From positions 1-43,620 of IMG/VR virus record IMGVR_UViG_3300005253_000068: DNA of 43,620 bases; one strand, written 5' to 3'. The translations under genes were made by a program, and so were the position numbers. The stretch's first letter is position 1. Every line of letters begins with the position of its first letter. The notes under the pieces were generated by a model. That model ran no database searches, was not told where the DNA came from, and was given only the letters and a program-made list of their open reading frames with translations. Positions 29,490 through 37,835 of the stretch are shown here, one piece after another. Origin of the DNA: a virus.

Positions 29490-29995
29490 AAATAATAAGA
29501 CCATATCATCATAATCCGGCAACCAAAGTAGAAAGTTGGGAAGAGATTAAAGACCAGGCCTTAGAATTAAGAGATTTCATAAAGAATACAAAGTTCGAAG
29601 GATATTACGAAAGAGTTTACGCGCTTTCTCATGCATACGTTTCCAAAGAACCAAAAGATTTCTTTGTTGTTAATGAGAATATTCCACATGAAACAGAAGA
29701 TGGGAAAAAAGGTAGAAGTGATTTTCTGGTAAAAGGCTTTGGCCATTGGTGCATTATCAATCCAAAAATAATAAAAGAAGATGTCCCAGCTCCTTTTTCA
29801 GACGGTTGCCTCTTCTTTTCTTATAGAAAACCAAAAAAACTTGAAAGGTTTTATTACATAGAAGTAGAGTATTACATTCCATTTTGGTTTGGAAAATTAA
29901 GAAAAAAGGTCGCAAAATTAGAAGGAATACCTGCCTTTATTGTGCAACATGAAATAGAGCATAGTTTGGGCAAAGACGCTTATGGAACTAAATAA
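29486..29995 (+). CDS. def-like: Peptide-deformylase-like metalloprotein
   Basis: 169 aa. The PDF C-terminal half is visible: WCIINPKII, DGCLFFS (for EGCLS, Cys108), a YIEVEYYIP strand, KLEGIPAFIVQHEIEHSLG with the HExxH metal site (His155, Glu156, His159). The usual first motif GxGxAAxQ is not present; ALSHAYVSKEP stands there. So the metal site is intact but the substrate pocket is altered. Bacterial PDF removes the formyl group from new proteins; phage copies are known. It may be a true deformylase or a related hydrolase. ATGA overlap with the gene before. Confidence 0.75.
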   Translation: MKIIRPYHHNPATKVESWEEIKDQALELRDFIKNTKFEGYYERVYALSHAYVSKEPKDFFVVNENIPHETEDGKKGRSDFLVKGFGHWCIINPKIIKEDVPAPFSDGCLFFSYRKPKKLERFYYIEVEYYIPFWFGKLRKKVAKLEGIPAFIVQHEIEHSLGKDAYGTK

Positions 29996-30434
29996 CATAC
30001 AAAAAACTAAAAGATTAGAGTTAGAACGTAAGGATAGATTAAAGTTCTATGGTATATTATCGCTTCGCAAAGGTGAATTAGAAGCAGAAATAGCAAAAAA
30101 AAGTTTTATTCTCTCAATTTCAATAACTTACACTGATTCAGAAGCAATTATGGCATCAAGGACTGCAATTAAGCATATTGGAGTAAATCCTGATGACTAT
30201 TTAATACCTGCTTTACTAATGAAAGTTGATGTTGACGAAATAATAAGAGTTCCTGAAGGGAAAGTGATCAAGTCACCTCCACTACCACAGCCAGCAATAA
30301 TAAAAATTCAAAAGTCAAACCAGGATATGATTTCTTACATCAGATTAGTTTTTGATCAAGTTGGTACAGAATCTGAGAAAAAGGTCGCGGAAAGAGTAAT
30401 TAAAAAATTCAAGGAAAAAAATGTTCAATCATGA
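29982..30434 (+). CDS. Hypothetical protein
   Basis: 150 aa, overlaps its neighbours. N-terminal charged helix, then SFILSISITYTDSEAIMASR and an IIRVPEGKVIKSPPLPQP stretch, then a basic helix. No motif recognised; co-expressed with the deformylase-like gene. Confidence 0.55.
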   Translation: MELNNIQKTKRLELERKDRLKFYGILSLRKGELEAEIAKKSFILSISITYTDSEAIMASRTAIKHIGVNPDDYLIPALLMKVDVDEIIRVPEGKVIKSPPLPQPAIIKIQKSNQDMISYIRLVFDQVGTESEKKVAERVIKKFKEKNVQS

Positions 30435-30690
30435 CGATATAAAATTTAGATTGATTAAATTAGAAAGAGAGCTTTCTCCTGGGAGATCTCGGGATAGGAC
30501 TTTTGGTTTAAGATTTGAAGCACCGTCATTAAGGAGTCAAATTTTAAGAAATGGAAAAGTTCTAGATTTGATCCTTAGAAAGCTTAATTTAGAACATATA
30601 AGAATCACGGAAGAGAGAGAGGACAGAATAACAATCATTAGAGAATTTTTAAGAGAAGAATTAAAAGAAGAAAAAGATGGCAAAAAATAA
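30421..30690 (+). CDS. Hypothetical basic protein
   Basis: 89 aa, charged and helical, containing SPGRSRDRTFGLRFEAPSLR and a Glu/Lys-rich end. Overlaps the previous gene by 14 bases and the next by 14. No family recognised. Confidence 0.5.
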   Translation: MFNHDDIKFRLIKLERELSPGRSRDRTFGLRFEAPSLRSQILRNGKVLDLILRKLNLEHIRITEEREDRITIIREFLREELKEEKDGKK

Positions 30691-30856
30691 ATCAGTTCAC
30701 TGTGTAGAATGTACAAAGGTTATTTTTACTACTAAAGATGATAGAGAAGTGTTTGATTTAATTATCAAATGTCCGGAATGTAAAACTTTGCAAAGCATTG
30801 AAGCAAAAATAGTCATTAAAAGAAAGATAATTGTAGAAAGACTTGACAAGGTATAG
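30677..30856 (+). CDS. 59-aa zinc-ribbon protein (Com-like)
   Basis: CVEC (residues 9-12) and CPEC (33-36) in a beta ribbon, SIEAKIVIKRKII at the end. The pattern resembles Mu Com, a translational regulator, but similarity is limited to the ribbon. Its last codons hold the promoter for the RNA region that follows. Confidence 0.55.
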   Translation: MAKNKSVHCVECTKVIFTTKDDREVFDLIIKCPECKTLQSIEAKIVIKRKIIVERLDKV

Positions 30857-30872
30857 TGATAATCGTTAAAAT
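30843..30872 (+). promoter_or_regulatory. Promoter for the 30.9-31.2 kb RNA region
   Basis: TTGACA (30843-30848), 18-base spacer, TAAAAT (30867-30872). It sits across the end of the zinc-ribbon gene, and no ORF starts for about 350 bases downstream, so it probably makes a non-coding transcript. Confidence 0.55.
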
Positions 30873-30879
30873 TAAGATG

Positions 30880-31000
30880 TTGATACTGATGATACGTTTC
30901 TAAGGGAACGGCGCAGATCGTAATCTCACTTCCAAGGGAGTGGTCAGCTATCAGCTTACAGTATTTTTGCTGTGGGTTGGTATTTGATCGCTCCTTTTTA
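30880..31000 (+). ncRNA. Promoter-driven structured small RNA
   Basis: Starts about eight bases after the -10 at 30867. AAGGGA (30902) pairs with TCCTTT (30992) and GATC (30916) with GATC (30986), closing hairpins CACTTC-CAAG-GGAGTG (30927-30942) and ACAG...CTGT (30958-30973). It ends in TTTTTA, so it may carry its own weak terminator. With the following RNA it fills the 365-base stretch without a gene (30857-31221). No known family recognised. Confidence 0.5.
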
Positions 31001-31019
31001 ATTTGTAATTTTATTTATG

Positions 31020-31200
31020 TCCCCTCCATAAAGGAAAGAGTTCAGCATACTTTACGGGCTTATTCACAATGTTTAAGTTTTTAGCATTGCTGTAAAACCT
31101 TCTTAAAAGTCGATAGCCCAACCGTTATATGTGGTGCGACGCCTTACTTATTAGGCAACTATCAAGCAAGGAAAGCCATATTTAATGGAGCTAGAGGGGA
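31020..31200 (+). ncRNA. Pseudoknotted structured RNA
   Basis: TCCCCTC (31020-31026) pairs with GAGGGGA (31194-31200). Inside, TTTAC (31051) pairs with GTAAA (31092), enclosing CAATG/CATTG; the next bases GGGCT (31056-31060) can pair with AGCCC (31115-31119), which crosses the first helix as a pseudoknot. Further hairpins GCCT/AGGC (31141/31153) and CCAT/ATGG (31176/31185). It precedes the gene at 31222. Could be a leader sensor or an independent RNA. Confidence 0.55.
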
Positions 31201-31221
31201 TCTAAGTAAGATTATAAATCA

Positions 31222-31374
31222 ATGGCATACGATCAAACAAAATTTAGAACCAGACCACCAAAACCAAATAGAACTATGATGTGTGGCTGCGAACAAAAAG
31301 AAGACGTGCATAAAGGCACAGGATATTTTATTTGGATAACAGTTAAGCCGTGTAAGGAACACAAATTAAAGTGA
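31222..31374 (+). CDS. 50-aa Cys-containing small protein
   Basis: RTRPPKPNRTMMCGCEQKED, TGYFIWITVKPCKEHKLK. A CGC plus PCKEH pattern suggests a small metal-binding knuckle. Its TGA overlaps the GTG start of the next gene. Confidence 0.5.
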   Translation: MAYDQTKFRTRPPKPNRTMMCGCEQKEDVHKGTGYFIWITVKPCKEHKLK

Positions 31375-31769
31375 AAGAAAACAAAGGAGAGTGGATGTCA
31401 TTAAGAGAAATGTTCAAAAGAGGACATACACACAAGACAGGATTCAAGTTCCGTACTTCAAATGAAGTTCTAAAAAAAAGAGGAGGAACTAAGGAAATAT
31501 CAACCAAAAGAATCTGTAATAATTGTAAGGACAGAATAGTAGGAGATAGATTTGAAGTTCATTTTCTAAATAATCCAGTTTCAAAAATGATTGTAGATGA
31601 AGGTTGTCTATTTTTATTGAAAGACAGGGGAATAGTATCTTATTACCAAACACTTACAGAAAAAAAGCAAATTAAAAAAGGTCAACGTGAGCGTTTAGAA
31701 TATCTTACTGAAGAATCATTGAAGATTCACATGGAGAAAATAAGAGAGTCTATTAAAACAAAAAAATAA
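31371..31769 (+). CDS. Hypothetical protein with CxxC
   Basis: 132 aa from a GTG overlapping the previous stop. Basic N-terminus, CNNCKDRIVGDRFEVHFL near residue 50, then VDEGCLFLLKDRGIV and a charged helix. A zinc-binding fold is possible (two Cys plus others); no family recognised. Confidence 0.55.
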   Translation: MKENKGEWMSLREMFKRGHTHKTGFKFRTSNEVLKKRGGTKEISTKRICNNCKDRIVGDRFEVHFLNNPVSKMIVDEGCLFLLKDRGIVSYYQTLTEKKQIKKGQRERLEYLTEESLKIHMEKIRESIKTKK

Positions 31770-31798
31770 CATGGATCCATTTTATCAAGACATATTTT

Positions 31799-31972
31799 AT
31801 GACTAAAAAAATAAAATTCCGCCTAATATTAAAAGAATCAGATAACAGAGCAGTAATGATTGATCTATCAAGCTTTGCTTCTTTAGGTAGTGGAGCAGGA
31901 GAAAAGAAATTAAAAAAAGCTTACGAAGATTTAATGGTTGCAGAAAAAAAATATAAAAAAGAAAATGCTTAA
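31799..31972 (+). CDS. 57-aa hypothetical protein
   Basis: Strand-rich start (KKIKFRLILKESDNRAVMID), SSFASLGSGAG, then a Lys-rich helix. Translational chain with the genes around it; unknown function. Confidence 0.45.
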   Translation: MTKKIKFRLILKESDNRAVMIDLSSFASLGSGAGEKKLKKAYEDLMVAEKKYKKENA

Positions 31973-31978
31973 GAAATA

Positions 31979-32197
31979 ATGAAAAGATATACAAAAATAA
32001 TTCAAGGAATAGAAGTTCAATTTATCTTAATAGGAAATCATATTGGTTGGTTCTTTAATTTAAAAGGAAAAGAGTATGGAGATTATGTAGTATTGGAAAA
32101 GGAACAACCAAAGCGGACAGACGAAAAAATTGTTATAGATGCTTTTGAGGTTATTGAAGAGCAAGCAGAGAGTACAATTAAGAAATTAAAAGAATAA
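31979..32197 (+). CDS. 72-aa hypothetical protein
   Basis: Beta segment (IIQGIEVQFILIGNHIGWFF) then an acidic helix. Close behind the previous stop. No family recognised. Confidence 0.5.
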   Translation: MKRYTKIIQGIEVQFILIGNHIGWFFNLKGKEYGDYVVLEKEQPKRTDEKIVIDAFEVIEEQAESTIKKLKE

Positions 32198-32199
32198 AG

Positions 32200-32355
32200 A
32201 TGCCAAAGACTAAAAAAAAGATTATTATTATCGATGAATCAAACAAAGTAAGTAAGGCAGCTTGGGAGTATTTACAAAGAGAGATGTTAAAAGATTTTTT
32301 TACAGAGAATAAAGTTTTAAAAAGATTTAAGAATTTCAAATATGGCAAAAACTAA
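32200..32355 (+). CDS. 51-aa hypothetical basic protein before terminase
   Basis: Basic start (PKTKKKIIIIDESNK), AAWEYLQREMLKDFFTENKV. Its end overlaps the start of the small terminase frame (ATG 32342). No family recognised. Confidence 0.5.
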   Translation: MPKTKKKIIIIDESNKVSKAAWEYLQREMLKDFFTENKVLKRFKNFKYGKN

Positions 32356-32934
32356 AAAAAAAAAGAAAAAAAGGTATTAGATAAAAAGAGAAATGCAGTA
32401 AAGTTAAGACATAAAAGAATACTCAAGAGAATATCAGCTAGTATCGGAAAGGGAAAGAGTTTAGCTGATGCTATGTTAGAAGAGGGATATTCACCAAGCT
32501 ATGCAGAATCAGGTCATATTAAGGACACAGAGTCATGGGAAGATTTATTAGAAAAGCATTTACCAGATAAAGATTTAGCAAAAGGGCATAGAGAATTATT
32601 TGATAAGAAAGAAATTGAATATCAGAACTTTCCAAAATCAGAGTCAGACAAATCAATCATCGCAACAATCAAAGCATTTGGATTTCAAATAATTAAAATT
32701 AAAAAGTTAGGTAATTGGAAACGTGCTTACTTTCCTATATTAGAAACGCAAGCTAGGAAGGCAGCGCTGGAAATGGCTTACAAATTAAAGAAAAAATATG
32801 GAGATATTACAATCAAGCACGAGTTTGGCGAACTCTCAAATGAAGATCTTGAAGAAGCACTCGCCAAAACTATATCAAGAATATCTAAAGGGCTTGCGAA
32901 TCTCAAAGGAATTGGAAAGAAGAAAAAACAGTAA
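32342..32934 (+). CDS. terS: Terminase small subunit, needs -1 frameshift at A11-G
   Basis: The C-terminal part (KSLADAMLEEGYSPSYAESG, then HIKDTESWEDLLEKHLP) is a typical terminase small-subunit helix-turn-helix. In the frame from ATG 32342 (MAKTKKKK...) translation stops soon at TAG 32379-32381. The reading frame with GAA AAA AAG GTA TTA GAT joins only if the ribosome slips back one base on A AAA AAG at about 32357-32363, the dnaX-type sequence. The product MAKTKKKKEKKVLDKKRNAV leads into the HTH. Without it only an ATG at 32473, inside the HTH, is left. It overlaps the large subunit by about 137 bases. Confidence 0.75.
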
Positions 32935-34336
32935 CTTATCAAAGAATCATATTCCAAACGGAAAGGCAGCCGAGTTTATCAAGATGGTGGGAATGAATGA
33001 AACGTTTGTTAGTATGATGATAGGAGCCAACTCTACCAGCAAGACAGCGACTGGAGCCAACATTCTTGCAAATCTAATTTACGGAGTTCAGAACAAGTAC
33101 TTTGATTATCCAATCTTTCAAAAATGGCCATACATCAAGAAAGGCAGAATTATCTCAGATCCAACAACTATTAAAGAAAAGATTATTCCAGAGTTAGAGA
33201 AATGGTTTCCAAAGAATGAAGCTGCCAGGTTGCCAAAGGCAAATTACGAAACAGCAAAGCAGGGGAAGAATTACATTTCAAAATTCAAATCAAACACAGG
33301 TTGGGAGTTCGATATAATGAGTAATGAGCAGGACGTTAAAGAGTTTGAGTCCGTAGATCTAGGATTTGTATGGATAGATGAGCCAATGCCAAAAGACAGG
33401 TTTATGGCCACAATAGCTCGAGGACGTTTAGGAATGATTATATGGTGGTCATTAACACCTCTAACTTATTCAGCCTGGATTAAAGACTGGAGAGATAATA
33501 ATCCTGATTTGGTTGATTACGTTGAGGCAGAGATGGAAGATAATTGTAAAATCCATGGAGTCAGAGGAATCTTAGAACATAAATATATTCAAATTATATC
33601 TGACGCATTTCCAGAAGATGAGAGGCAAGCACGTGTATTCGGTAAGTTCGGCCACTTGATAGGCAGGGTTCACAAGGGATTCAAAAGAAAAATCCATGTA
33701 GTGAAACCTTTTCCAATCGATGAAAGAAGATTTACAACTTATATGGCGCTAGATCCACACCCGAGAGTTGATGACCACGTTCTTTACATGAGCGTAGATA
33801 AAAACAACACTAAATATTTTACAGCTGAATTATTAAGCGATGGATTGGTCAAGTTGTTATATGAGAGAATGAAGGCGTTAGAAATCAAAATGAAGTTCCG
33901 TATTGAAAACAGATTGATTGATCCAGCAGGATATATAGATGACCAACACAAAAAAGAAAAGAGCGTAGGTTCAGAGCTATTCGATCTAGGAATGAATTTC
34001 ATTAAGGGTAGTAAGGATTTGATGGCTGGTATAAAAAAAACAAACGAAGCTTTGGATTACGAGTTAAAACAGGGTAAAATGTTTAGGGCGCCGGAAGCTT
34101 ACATCTTTGATACGTGTATAGTATTTATTAAACAAATTGATGAGTATGTCTGGAGTGAGCATAAGGGTGCTATGAAAGACGAGAAGCAACCAAAGGGCAG
34201 GCCTAAAGATATAAACGATCATCAAGTAGAAAACATGCATCGCCTGTTATTGCACAATACTCCATTTATTCCTTATTCGTTAAGAAGGTCGAGTGCAATA
34301 CCACATAGTAGTTTTAATCCAGATCCATACGATTAA
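32798..34336 (+). CDS. terL: Terminase large subunit
   Basis: 512 aa from ATG 32798; start uncertain, since ATG 32840 or TTG 32894 inside TerS could be used. ATPase: Walker A GANSTSKT (76-83), Walker B VWIDEP (191-196), SLTP coupling motif (218-221). Nuclease: LDP (Asp319), VDDHV, RLIDPAG (Asp375) and a C-terminal DINDHQVENMHRLLLH. The motor packages DNA into the procapsid through the portal. It ends with SSFNPDPYD, a motif also at the scaffold N-terminus. Confidence 0.93.
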   Translation: MEILQSSTSLANSQMKILKKHSPKLYQEYLKGLRISKELERRKNSNLSKNHIPNGKAAEFIKMVGMNETFVSMMIGANSTSKTATGANILANLIYGVQNKYFDYPIFQKWPYIKKGRIISDPTTIKEKIIPELEKWFPKNEAARLPKANYETAKQGKNYISKFKSNTGWEFDIMSNEQDVKEFESVDLGFVWIDEPMPKDRFMATIARGRLGMIIWWSLTPLTYSAWIKDWRDNNPDLVDYVEAEMEDNCKIHGVRGILEHKYIQIISDAFPEDERQARVFGKFGHLIGRVHKGFKRKIHVVKPFPIDERRFTTYMALDPHPRVDDHVLYMSVDKNNTKYFTAELLSDGLVKLLYERMKALEIKMKFRIENRLIDPAGYIDDQHKKEKSVGSELFDLGMNFIKGSKDLMAGIKKTNEALDYELKQGKMFRAPEAYIFDTCIVFIKQIDEYVWSEHKGAMKDEKQPKGRPKDINDHQVENMHRLLLHNTPFIPYSLRRSSAIPHSSFNPDPYD

Positions 34337-34338
34337 AT

Positions 34339-34659
34339 ATGTTTAAAGGTACACCATTAAAAAATAGAAATAAGGCCTGGCACACAAAGCACATGGCCAG
34401 ATTAAAAAAAAGGAAAGCACACAGGGAGGAAAGGACTGCGAGAAGTCGTATATTGCTAAAAAAGAGCAGGGCAATGAGTAAGAAATATAATGCAAAGGAA
34501 ACTGAACAAAGGAAGCTGTTAGAGAAAGACGTTGGGAGAGGCAAGTTATATTGGTTGTTTGTTAGATGGAGAGGCAGGGTTCTAAGTGTGTTCAACAAAG
34601 TCGCCAACAAAATTAAAAGTTTATTTAAGAAACCAAATGCCATTAAAGCTAAAGCTTAA
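34339..34659 (+). CDS. Basic hypothetical protein
   Basis: 106 aa, very rich in Arg and Lys (RLKKRKAHREERTARSRILL), with a hydrophobic patch (LYWLFVRWRGRVLSVF). Directly behind terL. Its charge suggests DNA contact in packaging or a capsid-bound role; no family recognised. Confidence 0.55.
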   Translation: MFKGTPLKNRNKAWHTKHMARLKKRKAHREERTARSRILLKKSRAMSKKYNAKETEQRKLLEKDVGRGKLYWLFVRWRGRVLSVFNKVANKIKSLFKKPNAIKAKA

Positions 34660-34972
34660 AAAGATACCAGTAAAACCAATGCCTAAAGAAATGAAAGTGG
34701 GGATAGAAGATTCTCCATCTATATTTCCACTTTCATTTAACATTGACGAAAACCAAATGCCAGAGATTAAGAAATGGGACGTTGGTGAGAAATATCGTTT
34801 AGTTGTTGATATTGAAATGAAGAGTAAGAATGAAACACAGCTTGATAAAATCAATGGGCAATTCGACTTAACTGCCTACAAGTATATTCCAAAGAAAAGC
34901 GTTCTTGATATGAACGATAAAGAGTTCGAAGAAGAGGAGGGTAAGAGAATGGAGGAAATGAGTAGGTCTTAA
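34637..34972 (+). CDS. Hypothetical beta-rich protein
   Basis: 111 aa from ATG 34637, which overlaps the gene before by 23 bases; the longer frame from 34586 is rejected because it reads back through that gene. VGEKYRLVVDIEMKSKNETQ then GQFDLTAYKYI suggests a small beta barrel. Acidic end. Possibly a minor head or assembly protein. Confidence 0.55.
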   Translation: MPLKLKLKKIPVKPMPKEMKVGIEDSPSIFPLSFNIDENQMPEIKKWDVGEKYRLVVDIEMKSKNETQLDKINGQFDLTAYKYIPKKSVLDMNDKEFEEEEGKRMEEMSRS

Positions 34973-34984
34973 AAAGGATAATTT

Positions 34985-35422
34985 ATGAAGATAGAGGTAC
35001 TCAGAAAAATGCGATATGGTAAGTCATTCATTTATATTCTTCAGTTTGAATACATATTTCAGTATCTGTTTTCACATGAAGGAGAGGTTCATCAAGACAG
35101 GCTAGAGGTTTTTCCAGGATTCTTTAAAAGGGTTTTATGGAGATTAGGGATCATCAAAAATCTTTTCACTAAAGAACAGATTGGACAATATGAAACTGCT
35201 GTGATGTGTGGGGCAATGGAAAAGATTGATAAATTAAATGATCCTAAATATAAAAAAGAACGTCGCAAAAAAACAGAACAATTACAATCAGCGAGAGATA
35301 AATTACGTCTAAAGAGTTGTATGTGGCAGACAAGAGTATTCAAAGACAAACCTTATTACTATTGCTTAACTCATAAAGAAGTTGTTAGAATGAAAGATGG
35401 TGTAGCTCCGGTGCATAAATAA
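34985..35422 (+). CDS. Hypothetical protein upstream of portal
   Basis: 145 aa, basic. Aromatic-rich N-terminus (YGKSFIYILQFEYIFQYLFS), a charged helix in the middle and KPYYYCLTHKEVV at the end. Two Cys. No family recognised; the position between terminase and portal suggests head assembly. Confidence 0.5.
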   Translation: MKIEVLRKMRYGKSFIYILQFEYIFQYLFSHEGEVHQDRLEVFPGFFKRVLWRLGIIKNLFTKEQIGQYETAVMCGAMEKIDKLNDPKYKKERRKKTEQLQSARDKLRLKSCMWQTRVFKDKPYYYCLTHKEVVRMKDGVAPVHK

Positions 35423-35454
35423 TATATTAGGTCGATTATCACCACAAAATAATA

Positions 35455-37398
35455 ATGGCTACTAAAACAAGATTACCATCAAAAATAATCTCAGCTTTTA
35501 AGGATATTGATAGAGATATTATTAGAAATGGAAAAGAAATTTCTAACACTATTGATGTTAAAACACAGCAAAGGATTATCAATCAAGTAGAAACAGAGTA
35601 TGATCTTTGTATTTCACATAACGAGGCCAAACGTACAATAAATCTCGCGCGTCTTAAACTATATAACAATCAACGAAGGGATTCCAAAGCAGTTGGGGAT
35701 CCTCTTTTATTTACAGTATTTAATACTATTCACGCATCACTCTATGAAGATCGCTTAAATGCAGGGTGGGAAGGCAGAGGTGGCCAGGGTGATGAAGATG
35801 TTGAGGATAATTTGAATGCTCTTTCAAAATTCGATTACGACGTAATGCAAAAAAATAAGCTAGATTATTTCTGGAATTGGGACGCAGAGTTCTTCGGACG
35901 TGGACTTGTATTGATGATGGAGTTCAATAGAGAAGTGAACAAGATGTCGCCTATACCTGAATTGATTGATGCCATTACTTTCATCAGAGATCCACGCGCA
36001 ACATCTGTTAATGGTATTAATGGAAAGGGAGCAATGAGATTCGGTGGTTGGGAAGTTGGTGCAAGTTATTATGAATTGAAAGGAATGCGTGCCTACTTTA
36101 ATCTTTCATCATTAAGAAAAGATAAAGACATAAAATCATTATTAGATGAGGCCAGGTCAGCACGTAGATTAGCTCAAGGGTTAGAAGATTTTTATCCAAA
36201 AGAAGAAAGTTTAGGTAAGTTTGATAATTATGAGTTCCGTTTAATTAATTGGTTCACTACTATCAAAGGAGAAAAATATCTTGTTACTTTAGGAAACAGA
36301 AGAACATCTATCATTCGTCTTTTAAAATTAGATTACAATGGTTGGTGGCCAATGGCTGATAGAACAATATATCCAATGTCTAATGACTGGGATTCAGTAT
36401 CTATTCCAGATTTAACTGAAGACAAGCAGAGGGCAAAAGCAGTCTTACTCAATCTTGGCTTAATGTCAGCAAAGTCTGATGTAATACCATCTTACTTATA
36501 TGACCAGACGAGAATTAAAAATAAAAATGATTTAAACTTTAAAGTTAATAAGTTCATTGGGGTAGATGGTAGGGTTGATAATGCTATTATGGCAGTTCAA
36601 AAATCTACTGCTCATCAGTATGTGAATCTTATTACAGAAATTCTTGATGCTGCTGCACAGAGAGCTACTGCTACTCCAGAGATTCAGCAGGGCATTCAGC
36701 CAACAAAGGAAAGAACATTAGGGGAATTAGAATTAGTATCTTCAAAGGTTGATACTCGTTATTCAATGTCAGCCAAAGTATATGGCTGGAGTGAAAGAGA
36801 TTTCTGGCTATTATGGTATGTACTTTACAAGAAACACTTTAAAGACGAGATTGATGAAAAGATTGTTCGTATTAGAGGTGCAATGACTCCTGTATTCAGA
36901 CCACTAAAACGTGAAAATATTATTGCAATGGTTGATCCAGATGTTAGAATTGAATCAAGAGTAGTATCAGAAGCAAAAAGACTTCAAAAACAAAGGTCTT
37001 TCGATCCTTTCGCAGCAGTTGTTTTACAGGATCCAGACAATAATAAAAGATTTGTTCAGAAGTTTATGGCTAAATTAAGAGGATTAACAAAGGAAGAAAT
37101 TACTTTAATATTTCCTCCGACAGTTGATGAGCTTCAGGCAGAAGACGAGAACGTTTTATTGAATGAAAGCAAACTGCCTGAGATTAAAGTAACAGACGAT
37201 CATAAGACACATCTTGAAATACACGCAAAGGCCGATCAAAATAAAGAATCAGTTATTCATATAAGAGCGCATAAAAAGCAGATGATTGTAAGGCGTGATA
37301 GGCCAGACTTGTTTCCACCAGATCAAACTCCTGGCTTTCAGTTACCAGGACAAGGTCAGCAAGTTAGACCACAGCAATTAACACCTGCAACACGATAA
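35455..37398 (+). CDS. Portal protein
   Basis: 647 aa. Portal-like order: N-terminal helices (VETEYDLCISHNEAKRTINL), a wing with PLLFTVFNTIHASLYEDRL, YFWNWDAEFFGRGLVLMMEF, a clip region with FIRDPRATSVNG, a stem/crown helix LITEILDAAAQRATATPEIQ, and a Gln/Pro-rich C-terminus. It sits between terminase and scaffold genes, and its size fits podovirus portals (P22 gp1-like). Twelve copies would form the DNA channel. Confidence 0.8.
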   Translation: MATKTRLPSKIISAFKDIDRDIIRNGKEISNTIDVKTQQRIINQVETEYDLCISHNEAKRTINLARLKLYNNQRRDSKAVGDPLLFTVFNTIHASLYEDRLNAGWEGRGGQGDEDVEDNLNALSKFDYDVMQKNKLDYFWNWDAEFFGRGLVLMMEFNREVNKMSPIPELIDAITFIRDPRATSVNGINGKGAMRFGGWEVGASYYELKGMRAYFNLSSLRKDKDIKSLLDEARSARRLAQGLEDFYPKEESLGKFDNYEFRLINWFTTIKGEKYLVTLGNRRTSIIRLLKLDYNGWWPMADRTIYPMSNDWDSVSIPDLTEDKQRAKAVLLNLGLMSAKSDVIPSYLYDQTRIKNKNDLNFKVNKFIGVDGRVDNAIMAVQKSTAHQYVNLITEILDAAAQRATATPEIQQGIQPTKERTLGELELVSSKVDTRYSMSAKVYGWSERDFWLLWYVLYKKHFKDEIDEKIVRIRGAMTPVFRPLKRENIIAMVDPDVRIESRVVSEAKRLQKQRSFDPFAAVVLQDPDNNKRFVQKFMAKLRGLTKEEITLIFPPTVDELQAEDENVLLNESKLPEIKVTDDHKTHLEIHAKADQNKESVIHIRAHKKQMIVRRDRPDLFPPDQTPGFQLPGQGQQVRPQQLTPATR

Positions 37399-37400
37399 AT

Positions 37401-37700
37401 ATGTTAGATATAAACAACGAAAAAGATTTCGATGCAATAAGAGAAGTAGTAAAATTAGGAATGAAAGGGGATTTCTGGAATCTTATTCTTCAGGATTTAA
37501 AGGAAGCTAAAAAATATTTACAAAAGAAAAGGAATAGTGATGACTTAATGGAATTGCCAGCAGATCAATACAAGATGAAAAGTGAATTAATAAAAGCAAA
37601 AATCAAGTACCTTAACATTTTAATAAATGTACCAAAAAACTTGATATCAGGTTTGGAAAAACCAGATAACAAGAAACCTACATTTGATCCATACTACTAA
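37401..37700 (+). CDS. Small helical protein after portal
   Basis: 99 aa: DAIREVVKLGMKGDFWNLIL then QDLKEAKKYLQKKRNSDDLM; ends KKPTFDPYY. Genes of this size and helical content commonly follow portals in P22/T7-like phages. No precise role. Confidence 0.6.
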   Translation: MLDINNEKDFDAIREVVKLGMKGDFWNLILQDLKEAKKYLQKKRNSDDLMELPADQYKMKSELIKAKIKYLNILINVPKNLISGLEKPDNKKPTFDPYY

Positions 37701-37818
37701 TTAGGTCTTTGTGTTGGGGGTAATGTTTAAGAAAACAAAGCATCTATCCCTAATACAAAGTCCTAATTGGGCTTATATACCGTCTGGCCAATGCGTTCTC
37801 GCCATTTCGCAGAAGCCA
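37701..37818 (+). ncRNA. Two strong hairpins before the scaffold gene
   Basis: 37701-37719 pairs with 37748-37766 (18 of 19 positions including wobbles; TTAGG.CTTTGT against ACAAAG.CCTAA). A second hairpin joins TGGC..TGCG (37785-37795) and CGCA..GCCA (37808-37818). They fill the gap between two late genes, suggesting a processing site or expression control of scaffold and coat; no T-run for a terminator. Confidence 0.55.
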
Positions 37819-37835
37819 TGTAATACCAAAAACTT

